NCBI RefSeq assembly: GCF_004769525.1
Contig: NZ_RQFT01000010.1
Span: 124,001 to 188,000, forward strand
DNA: 64,000 bases
Origin: Leptospira bouyouniensis
Lineage (GTDB): Bacteria; Spirochaetota; Leptospiria; Leptospirales; Leptospiraceae
Direction of reading: 5' to 3'
Shown: piece after piece, positions 26,314 through 35,205 of the stretch
Layout: each line of letters begins with the position of its first letter
How positions within the stretch are numbered: position 1 is the first letter of the stretch
Notes under the pieces: model-generated
What the model was told of the DNA's origin: nothing
Seen by the model: only the letters and a program-made list of their open reading frames with translations
The model's database searches: none
Position numbers and translations under genes: made by a program

Positions 26314-26546
26314 TCCTATTAGAGGGCTATGATTGAATTCTTGCTTTGGTTTTTTTGTGGGATCCTACTCATTCGAACGAAATGCTTAAAAATTAAGCTG
26401 TCTGTTTTAGATTAACTCAAATTGATTAAGGGTTCCCATCGAAGAGGGATACATTCATGGTATCACTGCTTGGTTTTTAGGGCATATTGGAGGGTTTCTA
26501 GGCAAGTTCTTCTTTTTTTTATCTAAAATTGGCTGATTATTCCCAA

Positions 26547-26563
26547 TGGGTACCAATCTTGCA
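26547..26563 (+). promoter_or_regulatory. Sigma-54 (-24/-12) promoter of amtB-glnK
   Basis: GGGTAC-N5-TTGCA fits the sigma-54 consensus TGGCAC-N5-TTGCA. The diagnostic GG (26549-26550) and GC (26561-26562) are exactly 10 bases apart. Transcription would begin about 26573, leaving a 30-base leader before the amtB ATG at 26604. Nitrogen-regulated sigma-54 control of amtB-glnK is well known in many bacteria, which strengthens the call. Confidence 0.7.
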
Positions 26564-26603
26564 TCACTTTTCAGCAAATAACATGGAAAGGATACATGGC
26601 AAT

Positions 26604-27992
26604 ATGAAACAATATTTCAAATCAATCGCCTTCCTTCTCCTGGTAGTTCCGATGTTCCTTTTTGCAGATGAAGCTGCAACAGTCGTGAGCCCAGCAGAAG
26701 AAACCGCAAAAGCAATCCAAACATTAACTGTAGGACTCGACACATTATGGGTGTTAGTTGCAGGTATGTTGGTGTTCTTTATGAATGCTGGATTTGCATT
26801 AGTAGAATCTGGATTTGCACAATCAAAAAACACAGTAAATATTTTAGCAAAAAACTTTATCGTTTTTGCAGCCGCAACATTCTCTTATTGGGCAATTGGT
26901 TGGGGATTGATGTTTGGTGACGGAACTCCTTATTATGCTACGGAAGGTGTTTTCTTTTTAACTGGACTTGATAACTCTCCTGCACTTGGGGATGACTACA
27001 AAGGTGTTTATTCTTCAATGAATTGGACTGGTGTTCCGCTACTTGCGAAATTTTTCTTCCAATTAGTTTTCGCTGCTACTGCTGCCACAATTGTATCAGG
27101 AGCTGTAGCTGAGCGGATTAAGTTCCATTCCTTTTTAATATTCTCATTCATACTTGTTGCCGTGATGTATCCTTTCACAGGTCACTGGGTATGGGGTGGT
27201 GGATGGTTAGCTGGACTTGGTTTTCATGACTTTGCAGGATCTACCGTCGTACACTCTGTAGGTGGATGGGCAGCCCTTGCTGGTGCCATCGTACTTGGAG
27301 CGAGAAAAGGTAAATTTTTACCTGATGGTCGTATCAAACCAATCCTTGGCCACAATATGACATCTGCAGCTCTTGGAACACTGATCCTTTGGCTCGGTTG
27401 GTTTGGATTTAACCCTGGTTCAACGATGGGTGTTGGTGATGGTAGTACAATGTCACACGTTATTGTTACCACAAATATTTCTGCAGCACTCGGAGCACTT
27501 GCATCCACAGTGACTGCTTGGATCATCCTAAAAAAACCAGATCTTGGTATGATTCTCAATGGAACACTTGCTGGACTAGTAGGGATTACTGCACCTTGTG
27601 CAATTGTAAGCCCAACTTCTGCTGCAATCATCGGCGCTGTGTCAGGTGTGTTAGTGGTGTTGTCCGTATTATTCTTTGATAAAATGAAAATTGATGACCC
27701 AGTTGGTGCAACATCAGTTCACTTGGTGTGTGGAATTTGGGGAACACTTGCAGTTGCCATTTTTGGATACGAAGGATCTCCTGCTGGAGTAGACGTTCCT
27801 TCCATTCTTACACAACTCTATGGAATTTTAGCAATCGGTGGATTCACATTTGCCGTTTCTCTCATCCTTTGGTTTGTATTAAAACTAGCTGGTGGAATCC
27901 GAGTAAGTGAAGAAGAAGAATTAAGTGGATTGGATCTTGGAGAACATGGTGCAGAAGCATACCCTGATTTCAATATCCGAGTTCGTGGTTAA
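26604..27992 (+). CDS. Ammonium transporter AmtB
   Basis: Inner-membrane ammonium channel. The ATG at 26604 gives a cleavable signal (KQYFKSIAFLLLVVPMFLFA) and then 11 helices of the Amt fold, as in AmtB. Landmarks are LVAGMLVFFMNAGFALVESG, SYWAIGWGLMFG, VHSVGGWAALAGAIVLGARKGKF, and the second pore His in SVHLVCGIWGT. It has AAGGA 11 bases upstream. An earlier in-frame ATG at 26529 lies before the predicted transcription start, so I reject that longer form. Followed 20 bases later by glnK, which blocks AmtB when nitrogen is plentiful. Confidence 0.93.
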   Translation: MKQYFKSIAFLLLVVPMFLFADEAATVVSPAEETAKAIQTLTVGLDTLWVLVAGMLVFFMNAGFALVESGFAQSKNTVNILAKNFIVFAAATFSYWAIGWGLMFGDGTPYYATEGVFFLTGLDNSPALGDDYKGVYSSMNWTGVPLLAKFFFQLVFAATAATIVSGAVAERIKFHSFLIFSFILVAVMYPFTGHWVWGGGWLAGLGFHDFAGSTVVHSVGGWAALAGAIVLGARKGKFLPDGRIKPILGHNMTSAALGTLILWLGWFGFNPGSTMGVGDGSTMSHVIVTTNISAALGALASTVTAWIILKKPDLGMILNGTLAGLVGITAPCAIVSPTSAAIIGAVSGVLVVLSVLFFDKMKIDDPVGATSVHLVCGIWGTLAVAIFGYEGSPAGVDVPSILTQLYGILAIGGFTFAVSLILWFVLKLAGGIRVSEEEELSGLDLGEHGAEAYPDFNIRVRG

Positions 27993-28012
27993 GGAAATAG
28001 GAGTTTAACATT

Positions 28013-28357
28013 ATGAAAATGATCATTGCAATCATCCAGCCACATAAGTTGGAAGAAGTAAAAGCTGAGTTAACCAAAAACGAAATCTATCGTTTAACAG
28101 TATCAGACGTTCAAGGTTACGGACAACAAAAGGGAAAAACTGAAGTTTTCCGCGGTCATGAGTATACTGTGAACCTACTCAGGAAAGTAAGGTTAGAAAT
28201 TGCTGTAAACGATGAATTCGTAAAACCAACTGTAGATGCGATTCTAAAAGCAGCTAAAAGTGGTGATGGAAAAATCGGTGACGGTAAGATTTTTATCACT
28301 CCTTTAGAAGAAGTGATTCGAATCAGAACTGGCGAAAAAGGTAAAAACGCCATTTAA
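28013..28357 (+). CDS. Nitrogen regulatory protein PII (GlnK)
   Basis: PII signal protein that senses ATP/ADP, 2-oxoglutarate and glutamine state. The T-loop carries Tyr51 (FRGHEYTVNLL), the uridylylation site, with GYGQQKGKTE before it, and the C-terminal GDGKIFITPLEEVIRIRTGE binds nucleotide. It has 114 residues. The B-loop region reads KSGDGKIGDGKIF, with a small duplication-like insertion of GDGK relative to the usual TGKIGDGKIF. It is linked to amtB with an AGGAG ribosome binding site, the classical glnK-amtB pairing in reversed order, and shares the sigma-54 promoter. Confidence 0.95.
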   Translation: MKMIIAIIQPHKLEEVKAELTKNEIYRLTVSDVQGYGQQKGKTEVFRGHEYTVNLLRKVRLEIAVNDEFVKPTVDAILKAAKSGDGKIGDGKIFITPLEEVIRIRTGEKGKNAI

Positions 28358-28383
28358 CATTCCTTTCAAATAGGAAAAATCGG

Positions 28384-28423
28384 AAAACGCGCGGGTGAGG
28401 TATTTTTCATTCGTGCGTTTTTT
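28384..28423. terminator. Rho-independent terminator after glnK
   Basis: AAAACGCGCG (28384-28393) pairs with CGTGCGTTTT (28412-28421) with one G-U pair, around an 18-base loop, followed by further T residues. The A and T runs on both sides mean it could act for glnK and for the convergent GH94-like gene, whose stop is at 28422-28424. Confidence 0.7.
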
Positions 28424-31400
28424 ATTGAATCAAAATCTCCAATGTATTCTTCTCAGATTTTATTTCAGATAACAGTTGTTCCTTTGTTATCTTAAGGCCA
28501 CCGGTTCGATACTGATGGGGCATTCTTTTTGCACTGATTTTTTTACCATTGAGTTTTATTGAATGGATTAATCCATTTATGGATTTAACTTCATATTTAA
28601 GATTGAATTTCGTAGAGAAAAAATCCGCTTCAATGTTTAAACCATTTAGATCGATTGGTAGTATTGGATCAAAGATGATTCCATTTTTTTGGATTTGAAT
28701 CCCCAGAAGAGTTTCATAAAATAATTTTAAGAATATTCCTGGTCCACTGGAATATACTCTCCAGCCACCTTCTAAAGGAATTTCTCCTCTTAAAAGTTTA
28801 TTATAATTGGTTTCCGCATCCGTTCGATCCAAAAATACTCCATCGGAGCTCGAATAATAGCAGTTAGACTGACGTATTTCACAACTTGGAATACGATTTC
28901 TAATTCCTATTGGATTGATTAGATTGAGTTGCTTGAAAAACTCCTGTGATTTTCCCATCTCAGCCAATGCTTCACAATACCTAAGATGGGCATGGGTATA
29001 CATAAGTCCTATTTCGCGTCCAAAAAAACTGGCAGTCTCTGCTCGTTTAAAAAATGTTGACTGTCCATTTTTGTAAGGAACTGGTTTGTCAAATAATCTC
29101 ACACCATCTGGTCCCGTTAGATGAGATTCTATTATTTTTAAATGGAATTCTGCTTCGTCCTTCGTAAAAACATTGGAAATGATTCCGTAAATCATTGGCA
29201 AAATACTGTATCGGATGCTTGAAACTTTATCTTTTGGGTGTAATAGAAATTCTTTTTCTCCGTTAGATGAAAATTGAATGAGTCCGGCAATGATTCCTGA
29301 TTCCATACAATTCTCTCGGATTTGAAAACTTAGCGTATTGGATAATGATAAATAGAAATTTTTCTTTTCTTCATTTCCAAGGATTTGATAATACCAAACT
29401 AATTTTTGAAAGAGGATAATTTGTAGTTCCGCAGTCCAAGGGCTTACAGCTTCGTCTCGAAAGTTTTTTTCCTTTGGTTGCATCGAGTCATTCCAATCTC
29501 CATTCCCATATTTTGGTAAAACTGTATTGGGAATAAAGCGATTCAAAATTTCTTTTAGAGGGATTTCAATTCCCTCTGCAATCTTACGTTTGTTGATTCG
29601 GACCTGATTTGAGGTTGTTTCTTCCAATATGCTAAAATCGTCTGTCCTCTCTAGATAAATGAGGATACATATAATCGGCCAATATAAAATGTCTCCATGT
29701 GAATCATCGGCTCGGATATGTTTATCTCTTTCATATAACATAAACCATTGAGGCCAATCTCCATCTTCATTCTGTTCGCTGAAGACACGGATGCACAAAT
29801 CTCTGATCGCAGAAAAATTACCCGAGGTCAATAAGTATTCAAATGCACCTTGGCAAACATCTCTTGTTCCCCATCCACCACCCGAAAATTGCTCTAAACC
29901 TCTCGGATTTAGGTAGTGGATTTCGGCATTTTGTTTGAACCACGGAAGGATTTCAATCATCTCCAAAAAACTTTGATTATTTGCTTTTTTTGCAGAGTTT
30001 AATAGTGATCGATATTGAATTAGATATTCATTGTTAAATGAAGTTTTTTTTGCCCTTTTTTCAACCTGTAATTCTCCAAAAATATGTAATGTAATGGATG
30101 ATTGAATTTCTGTACTGATGGTCAAATAGGGTAGGTTGAGTGATTGATTCGATTCAAATAACATTCGGTCATCGGAAACATTTAAATTCGCAATTGAATC
30201 AGTTTCTATCCGAAATCCTTTTCCATTGAATCTTTCGAAAATAGTACTCTTTTGGTTTGGAGAAACTGTAATAGAATGGGTTGATTTGTTGATGGTAAGA
30301 GGAAATGGTAAATTACCATTGTCTCCATCTAAACTAGTCGCAAAAGAAAAAATGACTTCTAATGGATTCGAAAAGTCATGCGAAAAATTGATCGTGAACG
30401 AATCGTTATCATTGGCATTTAATTGGATCTGAATGGACTCGTTGTTAAAAAAATAGACCCACTTTAAGGAACTTGGTTTGAACACCAAAAAAGATGGATT
30501 TTCTAAACAGATCCATTCCCCTTTTACTTTAATAAAAATCCTTAGACCTTTTGATTGGTTCGTTCCCAAATCACCACTTTTTCGCGAAAGCAATTGGTTG
30601 ATGCTAGTATGACCTTGTGTGAGTTGAGAAATAAATAGTCCATTAAAATAAGAAGTGGAAGTAAGAGATGATTCTTCTGGAGTGAGATTCACTCCTGTCC
30701 TTAAGAGCTGGCCTTGCGGTCTTTTACATAAAATTTCTTTTTGCAAAAGAGAAACATAGGTGTCTTCATCGGTAAAAAAAGACAAGATGGATCCGTCTTG
30801 AGATCGTTCCACATTTCGCCAAGGATTCGCAAACTGTAATTTCAATGTATTTTCATTGACTTTGTTGCCATTCCCATTTTTGCGATGGTGAAATAAACTG
30901 ATATTTGGTGCTAATGTGATTTCAACAGGTGATACATCATACTCCCAATCGTCTAACATGGATTTTGGTTCATATGGTTGAGAAAAAAATGTTTCGATCC
31001 TATCCAGATTTTCAATGAGAAATGTATAAAAATGGCTAACAACTGTTTCTTGAGGTTGTAGAACTGTCTCCTCTGTTCCTAGTCCAATGATTGAGTGTTC
31101 TCCTTGATATCTTCGGTTTTGAAAAGGTTTTACTTTTCCTTGTTCAAATATATCCCTTCCATCTGTCGCATAGGAAGAAACTATTTGGTCAGAGAACGTA
31201 AAACTTGCTGGGTGTTTTCCAAAAACCAATTCATTTTGTCTAGATAAAATGGAAGTTCCATATGTTTGGTTTTGGATCACTTCATGATGAATGTATTGGG
31301 AAACAAATGCTTCATTTAGTTTTGCGGAATTGGGATCGCAAAGTCCAATGTCTTGGGTGTAAACCAAAGATATTGGGATCATGTTGTTTGATTGGTTTTG

Positions 31401-31718
31401 AATTGTTGTTTGGACTTGCCAAATATTTTGAATAGGATGGATTTCAAATTTCGTGATGATATTTAAATTATCAATCTTTCGACTGATAGTAACCTTACGT
31501 TCAGATGTTTGGATCAAAGGTGATCCAATTGGAGAAAAAAGTGCGATGGATTTTGTTTTTGATTCTAATCTATATTCTAAAGTTAGATTGAATACACTTT
31601 GATCCATTTCATTTCCAAAATATAAATTCATTAACGTATCGTTTAAATAAATGGAATGTAATGAAACATTTGAAAAAAAATGAACATTGAGTCCAGATTT
31701 GTTTTTAAGGATTATCAT
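28422..31718 (-). CDS. GH94-like glycoside phosphorylase (cellobiose phosphorylase/NdvB C-terminal family)
   Basis: A large cytoplasmic enzyme (1098 aa) that probably breaks beta-glucosidic bonds with phosphate. The N-terminal half is a beta-sandwich type region. The catalytic (alpha/alpha)6 barrel starts near residue 600 and contains GGWGTRDVCQGAFEYLL, then RADDSHGDILYWP, and YGNGDWNDSMQP near 740, where the Asp of GDWND is the general acid in GH94. I start at the ATG 31718, which shares a base with the upstream stop (TAATG) and has AAAGGAGGT five bases before it. An ATG 14 codons earlier lacks that site. Substrate is unknown, with a cyclic or periplasmic beta-glucan likely. It is coupled to the upstream ABC-like gene. 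Confidence 0.78.
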   Translation of the reverse strand: MIILKNKSGLNVHFFSNVSLHSIYLNDTLMNLYFGNEMDQSVFNLTLEYRLESKTKSIALFSPIGSPLIQTSERKVTISRKIDNLNIITKFEIHPIQNIWQVQTTIQNQSNNMIPISLVYTQDIGLCDPNSAKLNEAFVSQYIHHEVIQNQTYGTSILSRQNELVFGKHPASFTFSDQIVSSYATDGRDIFEQGKVKPFQNRRYQGEHSIIGLGTEETVLQPQETVVSHFYTFLIENLDRIETFFSQPYEPKSMLDDWEYDVSPVEITLAPNISLFHHRKNGNGNKVNENTLKLQFANPWRNVERSQDGSILSFFTDEDTYVSLLQKEILCKRPQGQLLRTGVNLTPEESSLTSTSYFNGLFISQLTQGHTSINQLLSRKSGDLGTNQSKGLRIFIKVKGEWICLENPSFLVFKPSSLKWVYFFNNESIQIQLNANDNDSFTINFSHDFSNPLEVIFSFATSLDGDNGNLPFPLTINKSTHSITVSPNQKSTIFERFNGKGFRIETDSIANLNVSDDRMLFESNQSLNLPYLTISTEIQSSITLHIFGELQVEKRAKKTSFNNEYLIQYRSLLNSAKKANNQSFLEMIEILPWFKQNAEIHYLNPRGLEQFSGGGWGTRDVCQGAFEYLLTSGNFSAIRDLCIRVFSEQNEDGDWPQWFMLYERDKHIRADDSHGDILYWPIICILIYLERTDDFSILEETTSNQVRINKRKIAEGIEIPLKEILNRFIPNTVLPKYGNGDWNDSMQPKEKNFRDEAVSPWTAELQIILFQKLVWYYQILGNEEKKNFYLSLSNTLSFQIRENCMESGIIAGLIQFSSNGEKEFLLHPKDKVSSIRYSILPMIYGIISNVFTKDEAEFHLKIIESHLTGPDGVRLFDKPVPYKNGQSTFFKRAETASFFGREIGLMYTHAHLRYCEALAEMGKSQEFFKQLNLINPIGIRNRIPSCEIRQSNCYYSSSDGVFLDRTDAETNYNKLLRGEIPLEGGWRVYSSGPGIFLKLFYETLLGIQIQKNGIIFDPILPIDLNGLNIEADFFSTKFNLKYEVKSINGLIHSIKLNGKKISAKRMPHQYRTGGLKITKEQLLSEIKSEKNTLEILIQ

Positions 31719-33418
31719 TAAACCTCCTTTAAAAATGGGTTTAACGTAATGACCTTCCATTTCCCAAAATGAGAAAAGTTCAGATGGTAATCAAATTCAA
31801 GTGCTGTTTCTTCTCCCTTCGCAATGACAATACATGTAATTCCTAAATTATGGAATTTTTTTAATATTTTAGAAATTTCGAATTTACCGACACTCGAAGT
31901 CGGACGGTCAATCACAACAAATTTTGGTTTCGCTAACTCGATTCTAATAGTGGAAATTTTGAATTTTTCAGCTAATGAAAGTTCGTCGTCCCATTCTTTT
32001 AGGGCAGATAATCCGCCCAATCGTTTAACTAACATGTCAATGTTATGATTTTTCAGTTCTTTCATTACTTGTTGGTCTGAAACTGAATTACCCAAAAATG
32101 CAGGTACGATTACATTGCGTAATCTTCCGGGAGGTAAGTAAGGTTGTTCGGGTAAAAATAAAATTTCATCTCGGCTTGGTTTTAAAATGATTCCTTCTTC
32201 ATGATGAGAGATTCCCGCAAGAGATCGAAAAAAACTAAATTTTGTTTCCTCATCAATGGCTGTAACAAGCCATCTTTCTCTGGTTTTGATGGTTAGATCT
32301 AAGTGATCGATGATGAATTTTGATTTATCACCTGAATAGATAGAATAATTTTCAAAGATGATTTCGTTGGACTTGTAGTTAGTTTCTTCCTTTTTTTGAT
32401 TCGTCTTTTCATAATGAACCATTGCTGTATCCAATGTATGTAAACGTTTTACAACCGCAGTGAAAGCTGATATAGATTGGAATTGTGTTACTATCAGTGA
32501 AAACGCATTTAATAGTGTAGTAAAAGCAAGCCCTGCTTGAGTGATAACTCCAAATTCTATTTCACCACGCATATAACTTGGTGCAATGATGAGCATGGGA
32601 ATGATTTGGATAAAATAGTTATAACTATTTGTGAATAAGCTAAGTCTTAAATTGACTGAGATTAATTTTTTAAAATTCGTCACAAGTTTTTTCAATTTCG
32701 ACTTTAGTCTTACTATCATTCTGAGTTCTCTATGGGTAACGGCGATGGATTCTGCATGTTGTTTGATGTGGAGTAAATCGGAACGATAGTTTGCTTCTAA
32801 ATCCAATTGGTTGTAATTTAGTCGAATGAGCTCTTTTCCCAGAAAGATAGTAGAAATGGTTCCGATCGTAGCATATAGAACCGCTACCAAAAACAAAGTT
32901 GGATTGATACTCCATAAAACACCGGCAAAGGAAATTGCAGAAAAAAGTCCTCCTAAAAAAAGTAAAATGAATGAAAGAGTTGTGGTAGTGAAGGATTTGA
33001 CATCATCAGAGATCCTTTGGTCAGGATTCTCGATTCCTTTTTGGTTTAAAATTAAATGGTATGTTTTTCCATTTAAGTAAGAATTTGTGAGCCTCCATGT
33101 TAATTGTTCTCTCCATACAATCCCAAGTCTTTCTTCAATAAAACGATAGATGGAGCCGATCCCAGCTGAGATTAAAAATACAATTGCATACAAAATTGCA
33201 TATTGATAGAATCCCTTTTGATTTTTTTGTTCTATTGAAGAGATAAAATCTCTTCCAACGAAACTATTAAAAACATTAAATACATTGAATAGGATGACAA
33301 GTACAATCAGGTAGATGCTGTAACGAATTGCCGTTGGCCCTTGTTTGGAATTTAGTAATTGGGAAATGATTTTTAGTAAATGTTTTCCAGGAGGGTATTT
33401 GATTGGTTCGATGGCCAT
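31718..33418 (-). CDS. ABC transporter-like protein with degenerate ATPase domain (YddA/ABCD type)
   Basis: Residues 1-330 are an ABC_membrane_2-type domain of six helices, with the family motif NPDQRISDDV near 123-132 as in YddA/SbmA relatives. The C-terminal 220 residues align with an ABC ATPase, but the motifs are ruined. The Walker A region (about 383-394) reads AIDEETKF in place of GPSGSGKT. The signature is LSLAEKFK. Walker B is VVIDRPTS, with the catalytic Glu replaced by Arg. The H-loop region is AKGEE without His. Fold landmarks (FRSLAG, LPEQPYLPPGRLRN, IVIAKG) persist, so it is not random decay. Likely a membrane scaffold or ATP-independent transporter. It precedes and is coupled to the GH94-like gene. 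Confidence 0.75.
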   Translation of the reverse strand: MAIEPIKYPPGKHLLKIISQLLNSKQGPTAIRYSIYLIVLVILFNVFNVFNSFVGRDFISSIEQKNQKGFYQYAILYAIVFLISAGIGSIYRFIEERLGIVWREQLTWRLTNSYLNGKTYHLILNQKGIENPDQRISDDVKSFTTTTLSFILLFLGGLFSAISFAGVLWSINPTLFLVAVLYATIGTISTIFLGKELIRLNYNQLDLEANYRSDLLHIKQHAESIAVTHRELRMIVRLKSKLKKLVTNFKKLISVNLRLSLFTNSYNYFIQIIPMLIIAPSYMRGEIEFGVITQAGLAFTTLLNAFSLIVTQFQSISAFTAVVKRLHTLDTAMVHYEKTNQKKEETNYKSNEIIFENYSIYSGDKSKFIIDHLDLTIKTRERWLVTAIDEETKFSFFRSLAGISHHEEGIILKPSRDEILFLPEQPYLPPGRLRNVIVPAFLGNSVSDQQVMKELKNHNIDMLVKRLGGLSALKEWDDELSLAEKFKISTIRIELAKPKFVVIDRPTSSVGKFEISKILKKFHNLGITCIVIAKGEETALEFDYHLNFSHFGKWKVITLNPFLKEV

Positions 33419-33645
33419 GAAGGGAATTGAATTTCATTAAAAGCAAAATTTTTTGAAACGCAAGATTTATTTTTGAAATCTACCTATTGGATTCGGATCT
33501 CTGAAGAGAATTGATTTAGAGCTGTTCGCAGTCTTTTATTTTTCACTCGGTTTAAATTTAAAATTATTTTCGCTGCAACCAAAAAATCCTTTTTTTTATT
33601 TATTTTCTTTCGAATTTGGGTGAAAATTCTATCCATTTTTATAAA

Positions 33646-33662
33646 AACTAATTGCATTAGTT
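33646..33662. promoter_or_regulatory. Operator 1 (tandem TetR-type palindrome)
   Basis: AACTAAT-TGC-ATTAGTT is a perfect 7-3-7 inverted repeat covering the -35 element (TTGCAT, 33652-33657) of the hydrolase/tetR promoter. It is one of two copies centred 22 bp apart, about two helical turns. Confidence 0.7.
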
Positions 33663-33680
33663 AAAAAAACTAATTATATT
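33652..33680 (+). promoter_or_regulatory. Promoter of hydrolase-tetR operon
   Basis: TTGCAT (33652-33657), a 17-base spacer and TATATT (33675-33680) form a sigma-70-like promoter with a good -10 and a partial -35. Transcription would start about 33687-33688, at the ATG itself, so the mRNA may be leaderless. This fits the absence of a Shine-Dalgarno sequence before 33688. Confidence 0.55.
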
Positions 33681-33684
33681 AGAT
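33668..33684. promoter_or_regulatory. Operator 2 (tandem TetR-type palindrome)
   Basis: AACTAAT-TAT-ATTAGAT repeats operator 1 with a single mismatch in the right arm and covers the -10 element. The two sites together would block RNA polymerase. The likely ligand is the TetR protein encoded at 34563-35156. Confidence 0.65.
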
Positions 33685-33687
33685 TTT

Positions 33688-34578
33688 ATGAGATCACACT
33701 ACCACATGATTCTGCTTTTAGTTACGATTTTTTTCCCTTTATTCCTTTGGGCCGATGAGATTCCCAAATCACAAAAACAAATTACATCTTATTTCCAAAC
33801 GACTGAAGGTAAGATTGCGTATTACCAACTAGGTAGTGGGAAAAAGAATTTTATCTTACTCCCAGGAATTGGGGATAGAAAAGAAAGTTATGCAGAATTG
33901 GCCAGTTTACTTTCAAAAGATGGAAATGTATATGTTTTCGACCTAAGAGGGTTAGGTGATTCAGATATCAATTTTAATTCATATGGTCCAAAAGAAACTG
34001 CGTTAGATACTTTGGCATTTATTCGGGAAAAAAATTTAAAAGATGTTTATATAATTGCAAATTCAATGACGGCTGCATCTGCCGTTTACATCCAATCAAA
34101 AGAAAAAAAACGAGTGTTGGGACTTGTTCTTTCCGGTCCATTTGTGCGTGACAATGAACCTATGTCCTTTGTTTTGAAATCTATTTTACAAATTATGTTT
34201 CGCGGACCTTGGGGGCCAAGTGCTTGGGTCAAATTTTATGAATCACTTTTCCCTGTCCAACCTCCAAAAGACTTAGAAGAACGAAAGAACAGACTTAGAG
34301 AGAATTTAAAACAAGAGGGAAGGATGGCCGCGATTCGATCGATGTTATTTGCTTCCAAAAAAGAATGTGAGGATGAGTTAAATAATGCGAAAGGGAACCA
34401 CATCATCATCATGGGTGCCAAAGATCCAGACTTTGATTCACCAGAACGAGAGGCAAATTGGATACGTGATACAATTGGCGGGACAGTTTTTCTGTATGAA
34501 AACGGAGGGCATTATCCCTTTGTAGAAGAACCCAACCGATTCTATCAAAACATACAATCTTTATGGCAAAAAAAATAA
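33688..34578 (+). CDS. Secreted alpha/beta hydrolase
   Basis: An alpha/beta-hydrolase-fold protein of 296 aa with an N-terminal signal peptide (hydrophobic 7-20, then FLWADE), so it is exported. The core begins QTTEGKIAYYQLGSGKKNFILLPG. The nucleophile elbow is ANSMTA (Ser near residue 125) in place of the usual GxSxG. The acid is probably Asp in AKDPDFD (about 248) and the base His in GGHYPF (about 277). Substrate is unknown, with an ester or lipid plausible. It has a tandem-operator promoter, no ribosome binding site and a predicted leaderless mRNA. The last 16 bases overlap the TetR gene, so regulator and enzyme form one autoregulated unit. Confidence 0.8.
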   Translation: MRSHYHMILLLVTIFFPLFLWADEIPKSQKQITSYFQTTEGKIAYYQLGSGKKNFILLPGIGDRKESYAELASLLSKDGNVYVFDLRGLGDSDINFNSYGPKETALDTLAFIREKNLKDVYIIANSMTAASAVYIQSKEKKRVLGLVLSGPFVRDNEPMSFVLKSILQIMFRGPWGPSAWVKFYESLFPVQPPKDLEERKNRLRENLKQEGRMAAIRSMLFASKKECEDELNNAKGNHIIIMGAKDPDFDSPEREANWIRDTIGGTVFLYENGGHYPFVEEPNRFYQNIQSLWQKK

Positions 34579-35156
34579 AAAATAAAATCGGAAGGCCGAA
34601 AAAAGGACAAATCCAAATCAATCGTCATTTGGTACTCGACGTTGCTTGGGATATGATTCAAAAAGTTGGGTTTTCAGAATTTAGATTGTCAACACTTGCA
34701 GAAACTTTAGGAATCAGAACTCCTTCCTTATACAATCATATTTCAGATATGGAAGATATATTTCGAGAAATGAAAATTAGGACATTGCGGTTATTAGGTG
34801 ACAAATTAGACGAAGTGTTAAAACTAAATCAAGTTAGGTCCAAACGGATTTCTAAATTTTTGATTACCTATAGAAAATTTGCAAAAGATTATCCACATTT
34901 GTATCCTCTTGTGATTGCCTCTACCGAATTTGATCCCGAAATTAAAAGTTATGGTGATCGAATTTTACAACTTTGTTTAGATGCTTTTCATTTAGTCAAT
35001 CTGGACAATGAAACCGTTCACAAGATTCGAATCATACGTTCTTTCGTCCATGGATTCATCGACCTAGAACGGGAAGGTGGATTTGGGAGAAAGGAATCTG
35101 TTGATGAAAGTTTTCAGAAATTAACGGAATCTCTCGAAACTGGAAAACTCTGGTAA
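34563..35156 (+). CDS. TetR/AcrR family regulator (WHG-type)
   Basis: A TetR repressor of 197 residues. An N-terminal basic tail ([14 protein letters not shown]) precedes the helix-turn-helix [34 protein letters not shown] (split about 28-62). The C-terminal part ends [15 protein letters not shown], as in the TetR-C/WHG subgroup. The ATG lies inside the end of the hydrolase gene (16-base overlap). It is the natural candidate to bind the two palindromes at 33646-33684 and thus repress its own operon. The inducer is unknown. Confidence 0.85.
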   Translation: MAKKIKNKIGRPKKGQIQINRHLVLDVAWDMIQKVGFSEFRLSTLAETLGIRTPSLYNHISDMEDIFREMKIRTLRLLGDKLDEVLKLNQVRSKRISKFLITYRKFAKDYPHLYPLVIASTEFDPEIKSYGDRILQLCLDAFHLVNLDNETVHKIRIIRSFVHGFIDLEREGGFGRKESVDESFQKLTESLETGKLW

Positions 35157-35205
35157 AACTTTACTTTTCGGGAGAATGTGTGTGCGAAAACCTGGGAATA
35201 CACTT

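Noticed and set aside
26529..26603. Longer N-terminus of AmtB
   Set aside because: It would start upstream of the sigma-54 promoter's predicted transcription start and precede a complete signal peptide that begins at 26604.
27224..27631. Antisense protein within amtB
   Set aside because: The minus-strand frame is open only because of amtB codon usage. It has no ribosome binding site and no recognisable domain.
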